Shown here: piece by piece, positions 46,534-58,673 of the stretch | Numbering within the stretch: position 1 is the stretch's first letter | Layout of the letters: each line of letters begins with the position of its first letter | From: Ailanthus altissimus | Lineage: Eukaryota; Streptophyta; Magnoliopsida; Sapindales; Simaroubaceae | Length of the DNA stretch: 64,000 nucleotides | NCBI GenBank assembly: GCA_946807835.1 | Contig: OX327699.1 | Span: forward strand, 25,656,014 to 25,720,013 | Direction of reading: 5' to 3' | Notes under the pieces: model-generated | Databases searched by the model: none | Seen by the model: the letters and a program-made list of their open reading frames with translations, nothing else | What the model was told of the DNA's origin: nothing | Program-made: the position numbers and the translations under genes

Positions 46534-47295
46534 CATACCATAGATAGATCGACGAGTGAGTCTTAAGTTAAGCATACCAACAACCACATAAAAGCAATCT
46601 TTTAAGTTCAAGCTTCTTCAAAGCAAAGAGAGAATGCCTAGAAAGGGGACGAAGCATGGCACGAGGCCCCTACTGATTAAAGCAAGACAAAACCTATCAG
46701 GAAGGTCATCTCGAATCAAAAGGTTTTTTTTGCTTGTATACGTGTTTCGGCTGCTTTTGCAGAGGCAAGGGAAGATAGATTCATCAGGGTAGTCTCGTCT
46801 ATACGGTTCTGCCGGGTGGACTCAATGGGGGGTGCCATCTATACAAGAAGAAGTGTCATCTACACGAGAAGAAGAGGAAGAAGGAAATTTTGCTAATTTT
46901 TTTCACCTCCTGTTAAAAGACACTGTTGCTCTTCATTTTATTTCATCAATACATCATCTCCCTTTTTTTTTCTCTAAGCACACCACATCAGCTTATTATA
47001 GTGTCACCCATACATCTTTTACAATTCTCTCTTAGGTTCAATAATTTTGCAAGTCTATTAGGACTCTCTTTAATTTGTCTAGCACTTTGCTATTTTTTTT
47101 AACAACCTCACACCTTTTCTTTCACACACTGTTTTTTTAAATCCTCTAGATGAGGTACTTCAATGGTGCAAGAGTAAACATTTTCGAGTAGGTTCAATAA
47201 TTTTTCATACTATTACTCATGCTCAAATATTTTTTGCACTAATGAAGTTCCTTTTACTCTTACTCATGCTCAGATATCTACATCACAAATGTCCC
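46534..47295. repeat. Continuation of the 0.6-kb repeat family after the solo LTR
   Basis: From about 46858 to 47285 the sequence matches the latter 430 bp of the 43-44 kb units: AATTTTGCTAATTTTTTTCACC, CATCAATACATCATCTCC, and the hairpin block with ACTTCAATGGTGCAAGAGTAA and TAATGAAGTTCCTTTTACTC. The stretch 46534-46857 is not shared with the units; it holds a GTCATCTCGAAT..GTCTCGTCTATACGG patch and short ATCTA(T/C)AC(A/G)(A/C)GAAGAAG repeats. Confidence 0.75.
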
Positions 47296-49018
47296 CTCTC
47301 CTCCCCCCCTTCTTTTTACTTACCCGTGAAGAGATCAATGAACCTTTCCTTCACATTTGGTAGTTAGTTGTTTGATACACTGACTAGAGGATGTTATTTC
47401 AATTCCAAATTCAACTTCCAAAAAATCAATTCAATAAAAATTTATAAATGAGCATAAAAAATTGTAATTGTATAAGTATCATAAAGGAATTTGTTAGACA
47501 ACATATCAAAAATTAAATATCAGTACATAAATTGATGAGAAAGAAATTATCTTTCGGTTGTTATTCTTCATAGTTAGTATCTATGACTTTTATTGCGTTT
47601 TCGGCAAACGCCGCCAAAGTGTTGACTCGAAAATTTGGAGAACTCCTAAGTCAATGATTAAATTTATTTGTTTGTTATAAATACTTTGGTAGAGACAAAA
47701 AATAAAGATAAAGAAAGAAAAGATAACACGAGATATATTGTGGTTCAGCCCAATCCGATCTTACGTCCACTTTATCGAGCTTTTAGGCTCACTCACGTAT
47801 ACTATCTAATAATGTATTTACAAAAAGACATCATGACTATTACAAAGAATAAAAGAAAATACAAATAGTGTAGATAATAATTATTCTCTCTCCAGAGCCC
47901 AGCCCCCCCTCTAAAGAAAAATGTATTCTTTATATATGGGTAAATCTAGGTCTTATTTAAAAAGGTTATTAATGTTATGATTGCTGTTATAATAATTATG
48001 ACAACCTTTTTGTAATTACAATGATTGTTATTATAATAGTCATGATTATTTCCCTGTAATGATTATTGTCATAATTATTATTTAATTGACTTATTTGTCA
48101 TTATTGCCTCATTATTGGTGTTTGATTTGAAATTTACGAGGGAATAATATATTTTTTAAAAATCTAGAGGAACCTTGGTTTTTCATACTTGGGAGGGAAT
48201 ATTGTGCCCATTGAATTCGCATACATTTAAAAGGACCGAACCTTTATTGCACCAATAACACACCCAAAGCTTAGGGTATCTCTGCAAGCGGGACATTTCT
48301 GATGTAGATATATTAGCATGCTAAAAAGCCAGTAACAATGACTAAATCTCTAATCTTTGGCGGGGTAAGGGTTTATTTGTTTTTCTAACTTAATGTTGAA
48401 TATAATTTTATTTTATTTATTTTGTCATTAAATCTATTTGTTTTTTAATAAAATAAAAAAATTTAAGTTAACTTTGCCTAAAATGAAAAAGTATTTTAAA
48501 AAAAATTAGTTAAATACAAAAGTCTGGATCATTTAATTATTTTTTTCTAAAATATTCCTATTATACCATATATTTATATCTATATAAAACTCGTTCTTTG
48601 TTTAATATTTATTATATACGTACTTCTTTTTTTTTTTTTGATGAAATTGCAAATAGCTGTTTAAAGTATTTAATTATTTTCTTAACATGAATAATTTTGA
48701 AGTATCACTTAATTTTATCCGTACCTTTAACTTTAAAAAATAAATAATAATGTACAATTATTAGAGAATATTATATTATAATTAATTAAAAAAATATCAA
48801 TATAATTATTTTAATATTATATTATTCAAATATTTTTTATTTCGTATCTGAACATCCTTATTTACGGATCCAAACATATTTATCTTTTTATTCAAACAAC
48901 TTTATCCTTCCTATCCAAACAACTCATTTAAAAACCCTAAAAAAGTTTGATCACTTTAACATGACCATCAATACCATTTTAAAAATAAACTTTTACCAAA
49001 CAAAATTTTATTACTCTA
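47296..49018. other. AT-rich intergenic DNA with a possible LTR fragment
   Basis: At 47660-47900 the text ACGAGATATATTGTGGTTCA followed by CCTTACGTCCACTTT-like sequence resembles LTR regions of plant retrotransposons, which often carry GTGGTTCA..CTACGTCCAC. No terminal repeat pair was found. A frame at 47668-47868 covers the same text and is not taken as a gene. 47950-49018 is AT-rich with TTAT/ATAATAATTATGA repeats and no gene. Confidence 0.4.
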
Positions 49019-49340
49019 TTGAGAAAGGGTAGTACGCTCTACCACACCATATTTTGCAATCGTTCGATCCCCGACCATTTATTCAACTTCTCCAAAGTCT
49101 TTGGAGGGCTTAGGATTTTCGTTGGTGTTTGTGATAAAGAATGCAACGCTGGAGTTTATGTCTCCGATGAAAAGAACTGGCAGCGTCTTGCCGGCCTTCA
49201 GGATTCCATCGTCAAGGAACGAGGAGTTCTATGGTGACGTCTTTACATTAAGCGATGTAGCAGCAGATAAGCATAGAAAGGTCGACGAGTTGGCAGAAGC
49301 AGATTTACCCTTCGTAGTGGTGGAGGTTGACGGAAGGTAA
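49019..49340 (+). pseudogene. Unidentified GC-richer coding-like island
   Basis: A 320-bp patch with normal coding composition stands in AT-rich surroundings. Two plus-strand frames are open and overlap: 49019-49237 (72 codons, with FGGLRIFVGVCDKECNAGVY) and 49101-49340 (79 codons, with EFYGDVFTLSDVAADKHRKV). Neither is recognised. The pattern suggests a gene fragment with a frame change between 49101 and 49237, but which frame is genuine in each half cannot be told from the sequence. No splice-linked exons are visible nearby. Confidence 0.35.
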
Positions 49341-51225
49341 CGCCAAAGGATGATAGACTGGCAGCGGCAAAGAAAGTCTTTTGAGTCTTCGTTCATTTTT
49401 TTTATATGGGCATAACTCACATGCTTATGAGTCTCTTGTTTCTGTAAAATATTATACAAACAAGTATAATGTATATAACTCATTGTATCTGGAAATGAAA
49501 ATATTTGATAAAATTATTATAAAATTTAGAAACTTTATCTATGTAGAAAATATGGACATTTGATTCATTATTCGAATTAAAAGATAGCGGCGGATTGGCA
49601 GTGGTAAAGACCGACTTTTCTTATGAATTCTTTTATTTATCGAAAACTATTGATGCTGAGAAATTGTTTAACACAATGGCTAGAGAGATTTTAATGGCTG
49701 ATGTTATTTATTAATAATTATCAAATAAGGATTAATATTAAATTTTAGATATTCATTTATTGTGTAAATATTTTTAATTTAAATAATAAGAATTTAAATT
49801 TTTTTATAAAAATTTGTGCATTTTTATTTGTTGTGAAAGGATAAAATTATAATTTCATTGCCTTTTTAAAAAAATGGCAATTTAAGCATTTCATTGATCT
49901 AACACATAAATCATGTTTTAACTCTATTAGAAAATTTCTTAATGGTTGAATATTATTATTTATTTTTTAAAGTTGAGAGTATTGATGCAATTAAGTGATA
50001 CTTTGAGGATACTTATAATAATATTTCTTTTTTAATTATTCAATTTTATTATTTTGATAAATTTCATATTAATATTTTTTATATAATTTTTAGAATAATT
50101 ATTTTTTTCTTGCTTTTTTTGTTTTATTATAAATTAGAACTGTCAAAGTTGTCTTGCAACTGTTTAAAAAAATTGTCTTACAATTTAAAAAATATTATAA
50201 AAATTATAATAAAATATTTAAATTTATGCTATTTTAATATTAGTTTGTATAAAAAATATTATTTTATTCATATAATTTTTATTTTTATTATTAATTTAAC
50301 AATGAAATTTTACAAGACCACAAATGTAAAAAATATTAATTTTTATTTTTTTAATTAAAAAAAACAACTTAATACTTATATTTCGATATTAAGCAAAAAA
50401 ATAAATATGTTATTTAAATTCAGTCATTTAATTATATTCAACTGTATCTAACATTCATGGGAAAAAAAAACGCTACCTAAATGAGTATTTTTACCATTGA
50501 GCTCACATTTTTAAAGGCTAGTAAAGGATATTTGTATACAATGTATAATTATATTTACTAATCAATAAGTGTTTTTTATTAATTTATCTAACTATAAAAT
50601 CTTTACTCGTCCAATCTTCTTAATCATAGAATAGAAAGAAAATTGTGTGATTAATGAAGTTTGAATTATTAGTAAAAAAAAAAAGGTTTGAATGAAGAAA
50701 AAAAAACGTAAATGAGAGTATGAAAGCAAAATGAACAAGTCAATACGTGGTTGCATATGTTGATAGATTTATGTGATTATTATTAATCATTCGATTATGA
50801 AAAATCTAACATTATGAAAATAACATATCGATGTTGATTTGAAATATCAACGCATGTCCGTTCTCATCAATAAGATTCAGTGAATTTTATGTGGGTCACG
50901 TATTGCCTGTCAAAGAGGCAACCAACGGACCGTGTTGCAATATTTGCAAATCTTTGAATTGAACCGACCTGTACACTTCAAACTGTGCCAAAAAGTCAAA
51001 AAAAAAAAAAAATCGTGTTCTTAACCCTAAAAAATTTAACACGTTATGACTCTTATTGTTGTAATTATATGTTTCGTCAGTTTCGTCTTCTGGCTGACAG
51101 CAAAAGTCATAGAAATACCAAAATAATAATAATAATAATAAAAATAAAATATTTTGTAAAATTTGACAGGACAGACAAATAACAAGTTGGTAGATAATGC
51201 TCGTTTGATACTACTGCTAAAAAGA
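49341..51225. other. AT-rich intergenic DNA upstream of the response regulator
   Basis: No gene is seen. Long poly-A/T and TTATTAAA-type sequence; the frames at 50110-50358 and 50985-51182 are low-complexity artefacts. Confidence 0.5.
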
Positions 51226-51310
51226 AAGATTTGCTAAGATCTTACGATATTGGATCCTCAGAATCTGTTGCCTTTATCTCTCCTTCTCTTTCCTTTGCCT
51301 TATTTATAAA
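51226..51310 (+). promoter_or_regulatory. Cytokinin-response promoter: GAT-core cluster and TATA box
   Basis: AAGATTT (51226), the palindrome AAGATCTT (51236-51243), ACGATA (51244) and GGATCC (51252) lie within 32 bp. AGATT/AGATC/GGATC are the core sites of type-B response regulators, which switch on type-A genes in response to cytokinin. TATTTATAAA at 51301-51310 is a good TATA box, about 180 bp before the ATG. Function is inferred. Confidence 0.5.
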
Positions 51311-51490
51311 GCAAAAAAGAGAAAACTGCAAAAGCGTAGAGCCACCACCCACATTACATTTCCCATTTGCTGAGCACACAACAAAGTTGTAAAAGAAACC
51401 CACCAAAGGGATCCTCTGGTTGACGCGTAAAAGCTATAAGAATATTTGAGGGTTTTTAACATATAGTTTGCTTTTTGAGTTTTTGCATTA

Positions 51491-53423
51491 ATGGCAACAA
51501 TGGTTGAAGAGGTTTACCGGTCATCATTGGGTTCTTCTCAGGAGCTGCATGTTCTCGCTGTTGATGATAGTTATGTAGATCGCAAGCTTATTGAAAGGTT
51601 GCTTCAGATATCATCTTGTAAAGGTAAATACGGGAGTTTTTCCTTTGGGGTTGGATGACGATCTTAGTGTTTCGATTGGTTTTCTGGGGCTGATTGAACT
51701 AGAGTTTTTTTTGTTGTTGCAGTGACTGCTGTGGACAGTGGAACAAGAGCTTTACAGTATCTTGGTTTGGATGGAGAGAAAAGCTCAGCTGCTAGTTTTG
51801 ATGTAAGTATCTGTGTTTGTTTGACTAGAAAGTAGGAGAAAAGTAACGAAAAATTATAAACTTTAAGAATTTCATGAAAATTAAATTTAAAAAAAGGAAC
51901 AAGAAAGTGCTTAGCTTAAAAACTCCAAACATTGTAATTTGTTAGGCTAATGTTTTTGTTCTGTATCTACTGAATGCAGGCTTTGAAGGTGAATCTGATA
52001 ATCACTGATTATACTATGCCTGGGATGACTGGATATGAACTACTCAAAAAGATCAAGGTTAGCACTTTGGTTCTTCTTTTTATGATGAAGTTTCAGTTCA
52101 TTTTTATTTTTATTGTATATTGATTTGGTGTTAAATTTACTTTTGAGCAGAAATCGTCAGCTTTCAGAGAAATTCCAGTGGTGATAATGTCGTCTGAGAA
52201 TGTCTTAACTCAAATTGATAGGTAAACTCTTGGTTTGATCTTATTACATACTTTATTTGTTTCTAAAGAATTGCCCATATGTTTGTCATCTTGATATAAC
52301 TTCTTAATGTATATATATCAAGGCAAAACAGAATTATCATCCCATTTATTTATGTTGATGTTACCATGCTAGACCCAAGAAGCATTAGAATTAAACAATT
52401 TCTATATTCTTAGTGTTCGACTGGAGTTCAAATATATTGATTCTTGGAGTGATTTGATTCAAATTCCACCTGGCCTCAATCAAATCCCGGGGATCTGTAG
52501 ATTAAATCGATCAAGCTTTGTGATGGCTATAGAATTATCAAAATCTGACACCGAAAATCTTAATAGTATGTGTGAGTGGACAGACTACTGCATGTGTCAT
52601 AAAATATTGCATAGTTGTTATGTTCTGTATTATCTCCTGCATTGGGAATCTTTCTGATTTTATAAAGTAATAGCTCACATGGTATGTTCCTATTACTAGT
52701 GTCTGATATAGAATTGAGGAGAGAAGAATCTTCAGATCTTAAACATGTTCTGGAAAAAGATTATGTCTCTTGTTTTGGTTAATTAATTTTGATGGCGTTT
52801 CATTATTCCACTCTGGCCGGGGTGGTTCACATGCATTTTTCTCATGGGTGGTGGGACTTGACTGTTTGTTTAATGTCTAGCTGAACTCCACATCAATAAT
52901 TGTGAATAATTAATAAAAATTTGTTGTCAAACCTTATACAGATCAATTACCTCTTTAGTCTTCTGATGTAATATAAATTGTGCACTAAATTGAAGCAATT
53001 TGATTGAAAAATGTGTATTTTTCTGCATTGTTTTAATGCTGCTTGTTATACTATGCCTTCTATAGCAAACCTATTAACAGCCTCTTTTATCTTGATGAAA
53101 ACAGTTGTTTGGAAGAAGGGGCAGAGGAGTACATAGTGAAGCCAGTAAAACTATCAGATGTGAAACGGCTAAAAGATCACCTAATGAGAGGGGAAGGACG
53201 TGAAAATGGTAGGAGAAGACTTCAGAAGAGGAAGCTAAGAGATGATAATCAGCCCTTATTGTCATCACCATCATCATTAAGTCCCCAATCACTCTCACCA
53301 TCTTCCTCATCTGGCGATCTAGCATCATCTGAATCGTCATCATCAGATTCAACCCAATCACCATTTTCATTGTCTTCGTCAGGTTGTCCCTTGAAGCGAC
53401 CAAAATTGTACTGCAGAGACTGA
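51491..53423 (+). CDS. Type-A response regulator (cytokinin signalling)
   Basis: Negative-feedback regulator of the cytokinin His-Asp phosphorelay, nuclear/cytosolic. Exons: 51491-51623, 51723-51802, 51980-52057, 52151-52221, 53105-53423; total 681 nt, 226 aa. The receiver domain covers residues about 20-145, with Asp25 and Asp26 (VLAVDDS), the phospho-acceptor Asp81 ([20 protein letters not shown]), Ser111/112 of VIMSSE and Lys133 (YIVKPVKL). It lacks a GARP DNA-binding domain, which makes it type A. The C-terminus (residues about 145-226) is a basic patch followed by a long Ser/Pro/Asp-rich tail. Its place matches ARR15/ARR5 in the two Arabidopsis segments; the longer Ser-rich tail also recalls the ARR3/4 group, so no symbol is given. 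Intron 4 is long (883 bp). A Copia element sits about 290 bp after the stop codon. Confidence 0.93.
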
Positions 53424-53715
53424 TTGATATACTCAAGTCATCTGCTTTCAGCGATAAAGAAAAAGTCACATTGTCTATATTTCATAGTCTATAGTCAATA
53501 GTTTAACCCTGAGGAGAAGATTAGTTTTGTAATATTTTGCATTTAAACTGGCCTCAACATACTTTTTGCTGACGTGAAAAATTAACTAGGACCAAAGAAA
53601 TGGACCAAAACATTTCCGGCACAACCTGAATAGAAATGGTCATTACTTTGAAAAGATTATAGACCCTCCAATTTCCCAATTTATAATGTCGATTCAACGA
53701 AATGTTCTTGAAGGT

Positions 53716-54023
53716 TATTGATAATCATGATCAAGTGCAGCTCATGGATTTGGATGGTGATGATTAATTGAGTAGAGTTTGTTAGTGAGTTAGTATTGCA
53801 GTAGCAATGGAGTGGTAAGTATTTGAAATTTTCTTTTTTTTTTTGTTGCTCTTTTTAAGTTTGTTGTAACAAACCTTATTCAGAATTTTACTGTGTTTAT
53901 AAATACTCCTGTAATTGTTTTGATATGAAAAATATATAATAACAAAAGAAGAATTGTTTTTTTTTCTCAAATATTTTTCAAAATATTCTGTCACTTTCTC
54001 AAGAAACAAATAATATTTTAACT
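53716..54023 (+). repeat. 5' LTR of the Copia element
   Basis: 308 bp, from TATTGATAATCATG to TTTTAACT, paired with 58674-58964. Differences between the two copies include several indels and many substitutions, so the insertion is not recent. TATA-like AATATATAATAA near the middle-right is shared by both copies. Confidence 0.9.
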
Positions 54024-54240
54024 TGGTATAAAGCCATAGAAATGGCAAACACTGCAACTTAAATCAACAAAATTCATTTATAACCTTTCTAGTTCTTACA
54101 AAAATAAAGTTGGATCGAATGAGCTTTTTACTCTGAAAATCTTAGATCTATACCATCATTTGTGGTCATGGTTTTGAAGGCTACATCAATAGATTAGTTA
54201 AAGCTCCACCTGAATATCTCAATCCACGTGATGCTTGATA

Positions 54241-54392
54241 TTCAGTTTTTGAATCAACTCAAGAACTTAATTCAACATTTGTGAACTGAAAAAGATAGGG
54301 TTAGATCCTACTCGAATTCAGTTTTTGAATCAACTCAAGAACTTAATTCAACATTTGTGAACTGAAAAAGGTAGGGTTAGATCCTACTCGAA
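54241..54392 (+). repeat. 76-bp tandem duplication in the Copia leader
   Basis: The text TTCAGTTTTTGAATCAACTC begins at 54241 and again at 54317, and the two 76-bp copies differ by one base (AAAGATAGG against AAAGGTAGG). It is a recent duplication compared with the LTR divergence. Confidence 0.92.
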
Positions 54393-54572
54393 TTGCTTTA
54401 AGCTTTAATTTTTAAAATTATACTAAGCTTTGTAATTAGATGTAGAACTTTATATGAGCAATGAAAAGTTATGGATCAACAATTTGGTAATCAATCCAAA
54501 ACTTTAGCTATGTCTGTTAAAGCACAATTAACACATATCGGTAAAGGATTACAATCTATTATTGATTTCTTT

Positions 54573-54906
54573 ATGAAAGCTAAGAAGCTATCTTACAGTC
54601 TAGCAATTGTTGGTTGTCCAATATTTGAAGATGATCTTATTATACATGTTGTGAATGGTCTAGATAAAAGCTATGATCCAATAGCTGTGCATATACAAAG
54701 TAGGCTAGGAAGTATTAGCTTTAATGAAGTCATGTCATTATGAAAGCTAAGAAGCTATCTTATAGTCTAGCAATTGCTGATTGTCCAATATCTGAGAATG
54801 ATCTTATTATGCATGTTGTGAATGGTCTAGATAAAAGCTATGATCCAGTAACTGTGCATACACAAAGTAAGCTAGGAAGTATTAACTTTAATGAATTCAT
54901 GTCATT
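54573..54906 (+). repeat. 167-bp tandem duplication in Copia gag
   Basis: The text ATGAAAGCTAAGAAGCTATC begins at 54573 and again at 54740. The copies differ at a number of sites. 167 is not a multiple of three, so the duplication itself shifts the gag frame. Confidence 0.92.
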
Positions 54907-57900
54907 AATGCTAATACATGAGAGTAGGATGGAGCAGAGAACCTTTAATCTAAGAATTGAGACAAATCTTACTTAGTCTAAGAGAAATCAAAAGAAGTTT
55001 GGTAGACAAAATGGTAGAGAAGTGAATAATGTCTATACTGGACAATATGGTAAAGGTTATGACAGAAGAGATAATACTGCTATTAGAAGAGGTCTTGCTA
55101 ATGGTGTTTTTGGTAGTAATGAAAATGTTAACTACAATCAATTTAGACATTTAAAAAATAAAATGTTTAGCAAGGCTATATATCAAATTTGCTACAAAGT
55201 AGGACATACAGCTTCTGAGTGCAATAACAAATTTAATAGAAATTTTGTTCCTCAACCTCAGTCATATGCCAACCAGTTTCACAATAATGATAGACATAAT
55301 TATTAGAACAATAGAGTCATAAATGGTGGAAATGACTTAAACTTTGGTTATTACAACAAACTGCATATATTGCCATACCAGAGGGAGTAGCTGATCAAGG
55401 TTGGTACCGTAATAGTGGAGCAACACATCATCTTACAAATAATGAACATGCTCTTGCTGATAAAGAAGACTACATAGGTTCTCTCTTATTGTTGGAAATG
55501 ACAAAGGTTTAAAAATAACACATATAGGTTCTACAATTCTTGAAAATTCCGCAACACTAAAATCCACCTAAAAAACTTGCTATATGCACCTAATATAACC
55601 AAGAATTTGATTAGTGTTTCTAAGTTGGTATCTGATAATTCACTAATCATTGAATTTTTTGCTGATCATTGTATAATCAAGAACTTGAAGACATGCAAGA
55701 TGATGCTGAAGGGAGTGGCTGATAATGGGCTGTACAGACTATTATCACCTATTTTCAACCTTTTCAATAAATATAAGTCATTCATAAGTAATAATAAGCC
55801 TATCTCTATGATTTCTTTCTTGCATTTAAGCCTTTTGAATAAGAAAGTGAACATTGATCCAGAGTCAAATGTCAAATTTGCTTTGTATATTCAAAGTGTT
55901 ACAATGAATGTAGATGTGATGCATAGAATGTTAAGACATCATGGAAATCAGGTTCTATATTAGGTGATGAGATTTTGTAAAGCTTCTTTACAAAACTTTA
56001 ATAAGAATTTAGTTCCAAAATTTTGTGAAGCTTGTTCGATGGAAAAGCACACAAATTACATTTTTCCTCAACAAAAATTAAAATAACAACACCATTAGAG
56101 TTGATACATATAGATATATGGGGTCCAGCTCTTATTTTATCTAGAGAATGACATAAATACTACATTTGTTTTATTGACAACTTTACCAGATACTCTTGGT
56201 TCTATTCTTTAAAAAGAAAATCAAAAAGTCTTAAAGTGTTCAAGTTATTTAAAACACAAGTTAAAAAACAGTTAAAAAAAAACACATCATAACTCTTCAA
56301 AGTGATTGGGGTGGGGAATATAGAAACTTTGTTCCTTACCTTCAAGAATAAGGCATACATTTTAGGCATCTATGTTTATACACACATTACCAAAAATGGT
56401 ACCATTAAAAGAAAACATATACATATTGTAGAACTTGGACTTACTCTTTTTGTACAAGCTAAACTACATTTGAGTTTTTGGTGGGAGTCATTTCATACAA
56501 GTTTCTATCTCATAAATAGATTACCTATACCATTACTTAACCACATTTCACCATTTAAAAACCTTTACCAATAAAAACTAGAGTATCAGTTTTTAAAGAC
56601 CTTTAGTTGTGCCTATTACCCATTCATTAGACCATATAACAAATACAAGTTTGATTTTCATTCCGTCAAGTGTATGTTTATTAGCTATAGTCCAATTCAT
56701 AAAGGTTATAAATGCCTCAGGTCCTCAGGCTAAATATACATAACCAGAGATATTTCTCTTGATGAAAATACATTCCCATACCTCATAGATATAGATTTTA
56801 ATCTATTAAAAAATTATCAAACCTCAAACACTACTTTATTACTCCGAACTTTCACCATTCCAGTATACCAAGGTGATGACAGTCACAATAACTCACAACA
56901 GCAGTTCTCTCAGCAGCATCAAGCTTTGTCAGATCATAACACACATATGTCATCTTCCTCAGCTACTTTACAATACTAAAACCAACCATTTGATGCAACT
57001 ACACAGACTATACCATACATAAACACAACAACACAACCTACATAAATTATTTCAACTCATCCAATAACAACCAGGTCTAAAGAAGATATTTTTAAACTAA
57101 AAATATATCTTGCTGAGAATTAAGAGATAAAACCTACAAGTGTGAAGGTTGCATTGTCAGGTGCTAAATGGAAACAAGCAATGTAAGATGAGATTAATAC
57201 ATTGTTAAAAAATGAAACTTGAGAATTAGTACCAAGATAGAAAGATCAAAAGATGGTAGGATGCAAATGAGTTTTCAGAATTAAATGCAACTATGATGGA
57301 ACAATTTCTAAGTACAAGGCAAGGCTTATAGCAAAGGGATTTCACTAAACTGCTGGTGTAGATTACTTTGATACATTCAGTTCTGTTGTTAAAGCTTCAA
57401 CCATAAGGGTGGTACTGAGTTTGGCTGTGATGTTTAACTGGAACATAAGACAAGTTGATATAAACAATGCCTTCTTAAATGGTATTTTAATAGAAGAAGT
57501 ATATATGAAGCAATTAGAGGAGTTTAACAATGTTGAGCATCCTACACATGTATGCAAGTTAAAGAAGGCTATGTATGAATTAAAACAGGCTCCAAAAGTC
57601 TAGTTTGAAAGGGTGAGACAGTCATTAAATTCTTGGGGATTCTATAGTTCAAAATTAAATACTTCTCTCTTTATTAAAGTATCAGCAGCTTCCATGAAAC
57701 TAGTATTAATTTATGTTAATGATATTTTGGTTACTGGTACTTACCAGTCAGAAATCAATTCTACAATATAACAACTACATAATGTTTTTGCTTTAAAAGA
57801 TCTTGGAGTATTTTGTCACTTTCTCAGCATTAAAGTGATTAATACTAAATCAGGATTGTTTCTTTCACAGAAGAAATATATTACTGATTTGTTGCAAAGA

Positions 57901-58673
57901 GCCAATATGTAGAACTGCAAGCCATGTGACACTCCCATGATTCTTGGCCATAAACTTTCTAAGAATGACAATGACATCTTTACTGATTCCACCTTATATA
58001 GAAGTATAGTGGGAGCCTTACAATATGTCACACTTACAAGGCCTGAATTGGCATTCTTAGTCAATAAATTAAGTCAGTTTTTCTCTAATCCTATTGTCAA
58101 ACATTGGTCAGCTTGCAAAAGAATTTTGAGGTATTTACAAGCAACCAAAGATTATGGCTTACAGTTTAATGAGGGCAGTAACCTTTCCTTAATTGGGTAC
58201 ACAGATGCTGATTGGGGTAATGATGTTGATGACAGACCTTTAGTGAGTGGTTATTGTATCTATTTAAGTGATAATCTTGTTACATAGTTATCTAAAAAAT
58301 AACATGTTATTGCACGTTCAAGTACTGAATCAGAATATCGTGCTCTTACATTAACATGTACAAAGATTATTTGGCTACAATATCTTTTATCTGAGTTGCA
58401 AGTCACCCTATCCAGCACACCTTTTTTATGGTGTGATAATATGAGTGCAATAGCATTAGTAGCTAATCCCATGTATCATGCTCGAACAAAGTATATCGAA
58501 ATTAATATTCATTTCATTCGGGAGAAAATAATCGCTGGATAGTTAACAGTTGCACACATTTCAAGAGCTGATCAAATTGTTGATATTTTAACCAAGCCAT
58601 TATCATTTCCTCTATTTTCTCATTTTCGACACAAACTTAATGTTGCCTCTTGACACATGAGTTTGAAAGGGGA

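Noticed and set aside
49040..49075. Possible tRNA or tRNA-derived SINE (GTTCGATCCC box)
   Set aside because: A B-box-like word is present on the plus strand but the A-box-like text reads on the opposite strand, and no cloverleaf stems could be paired.
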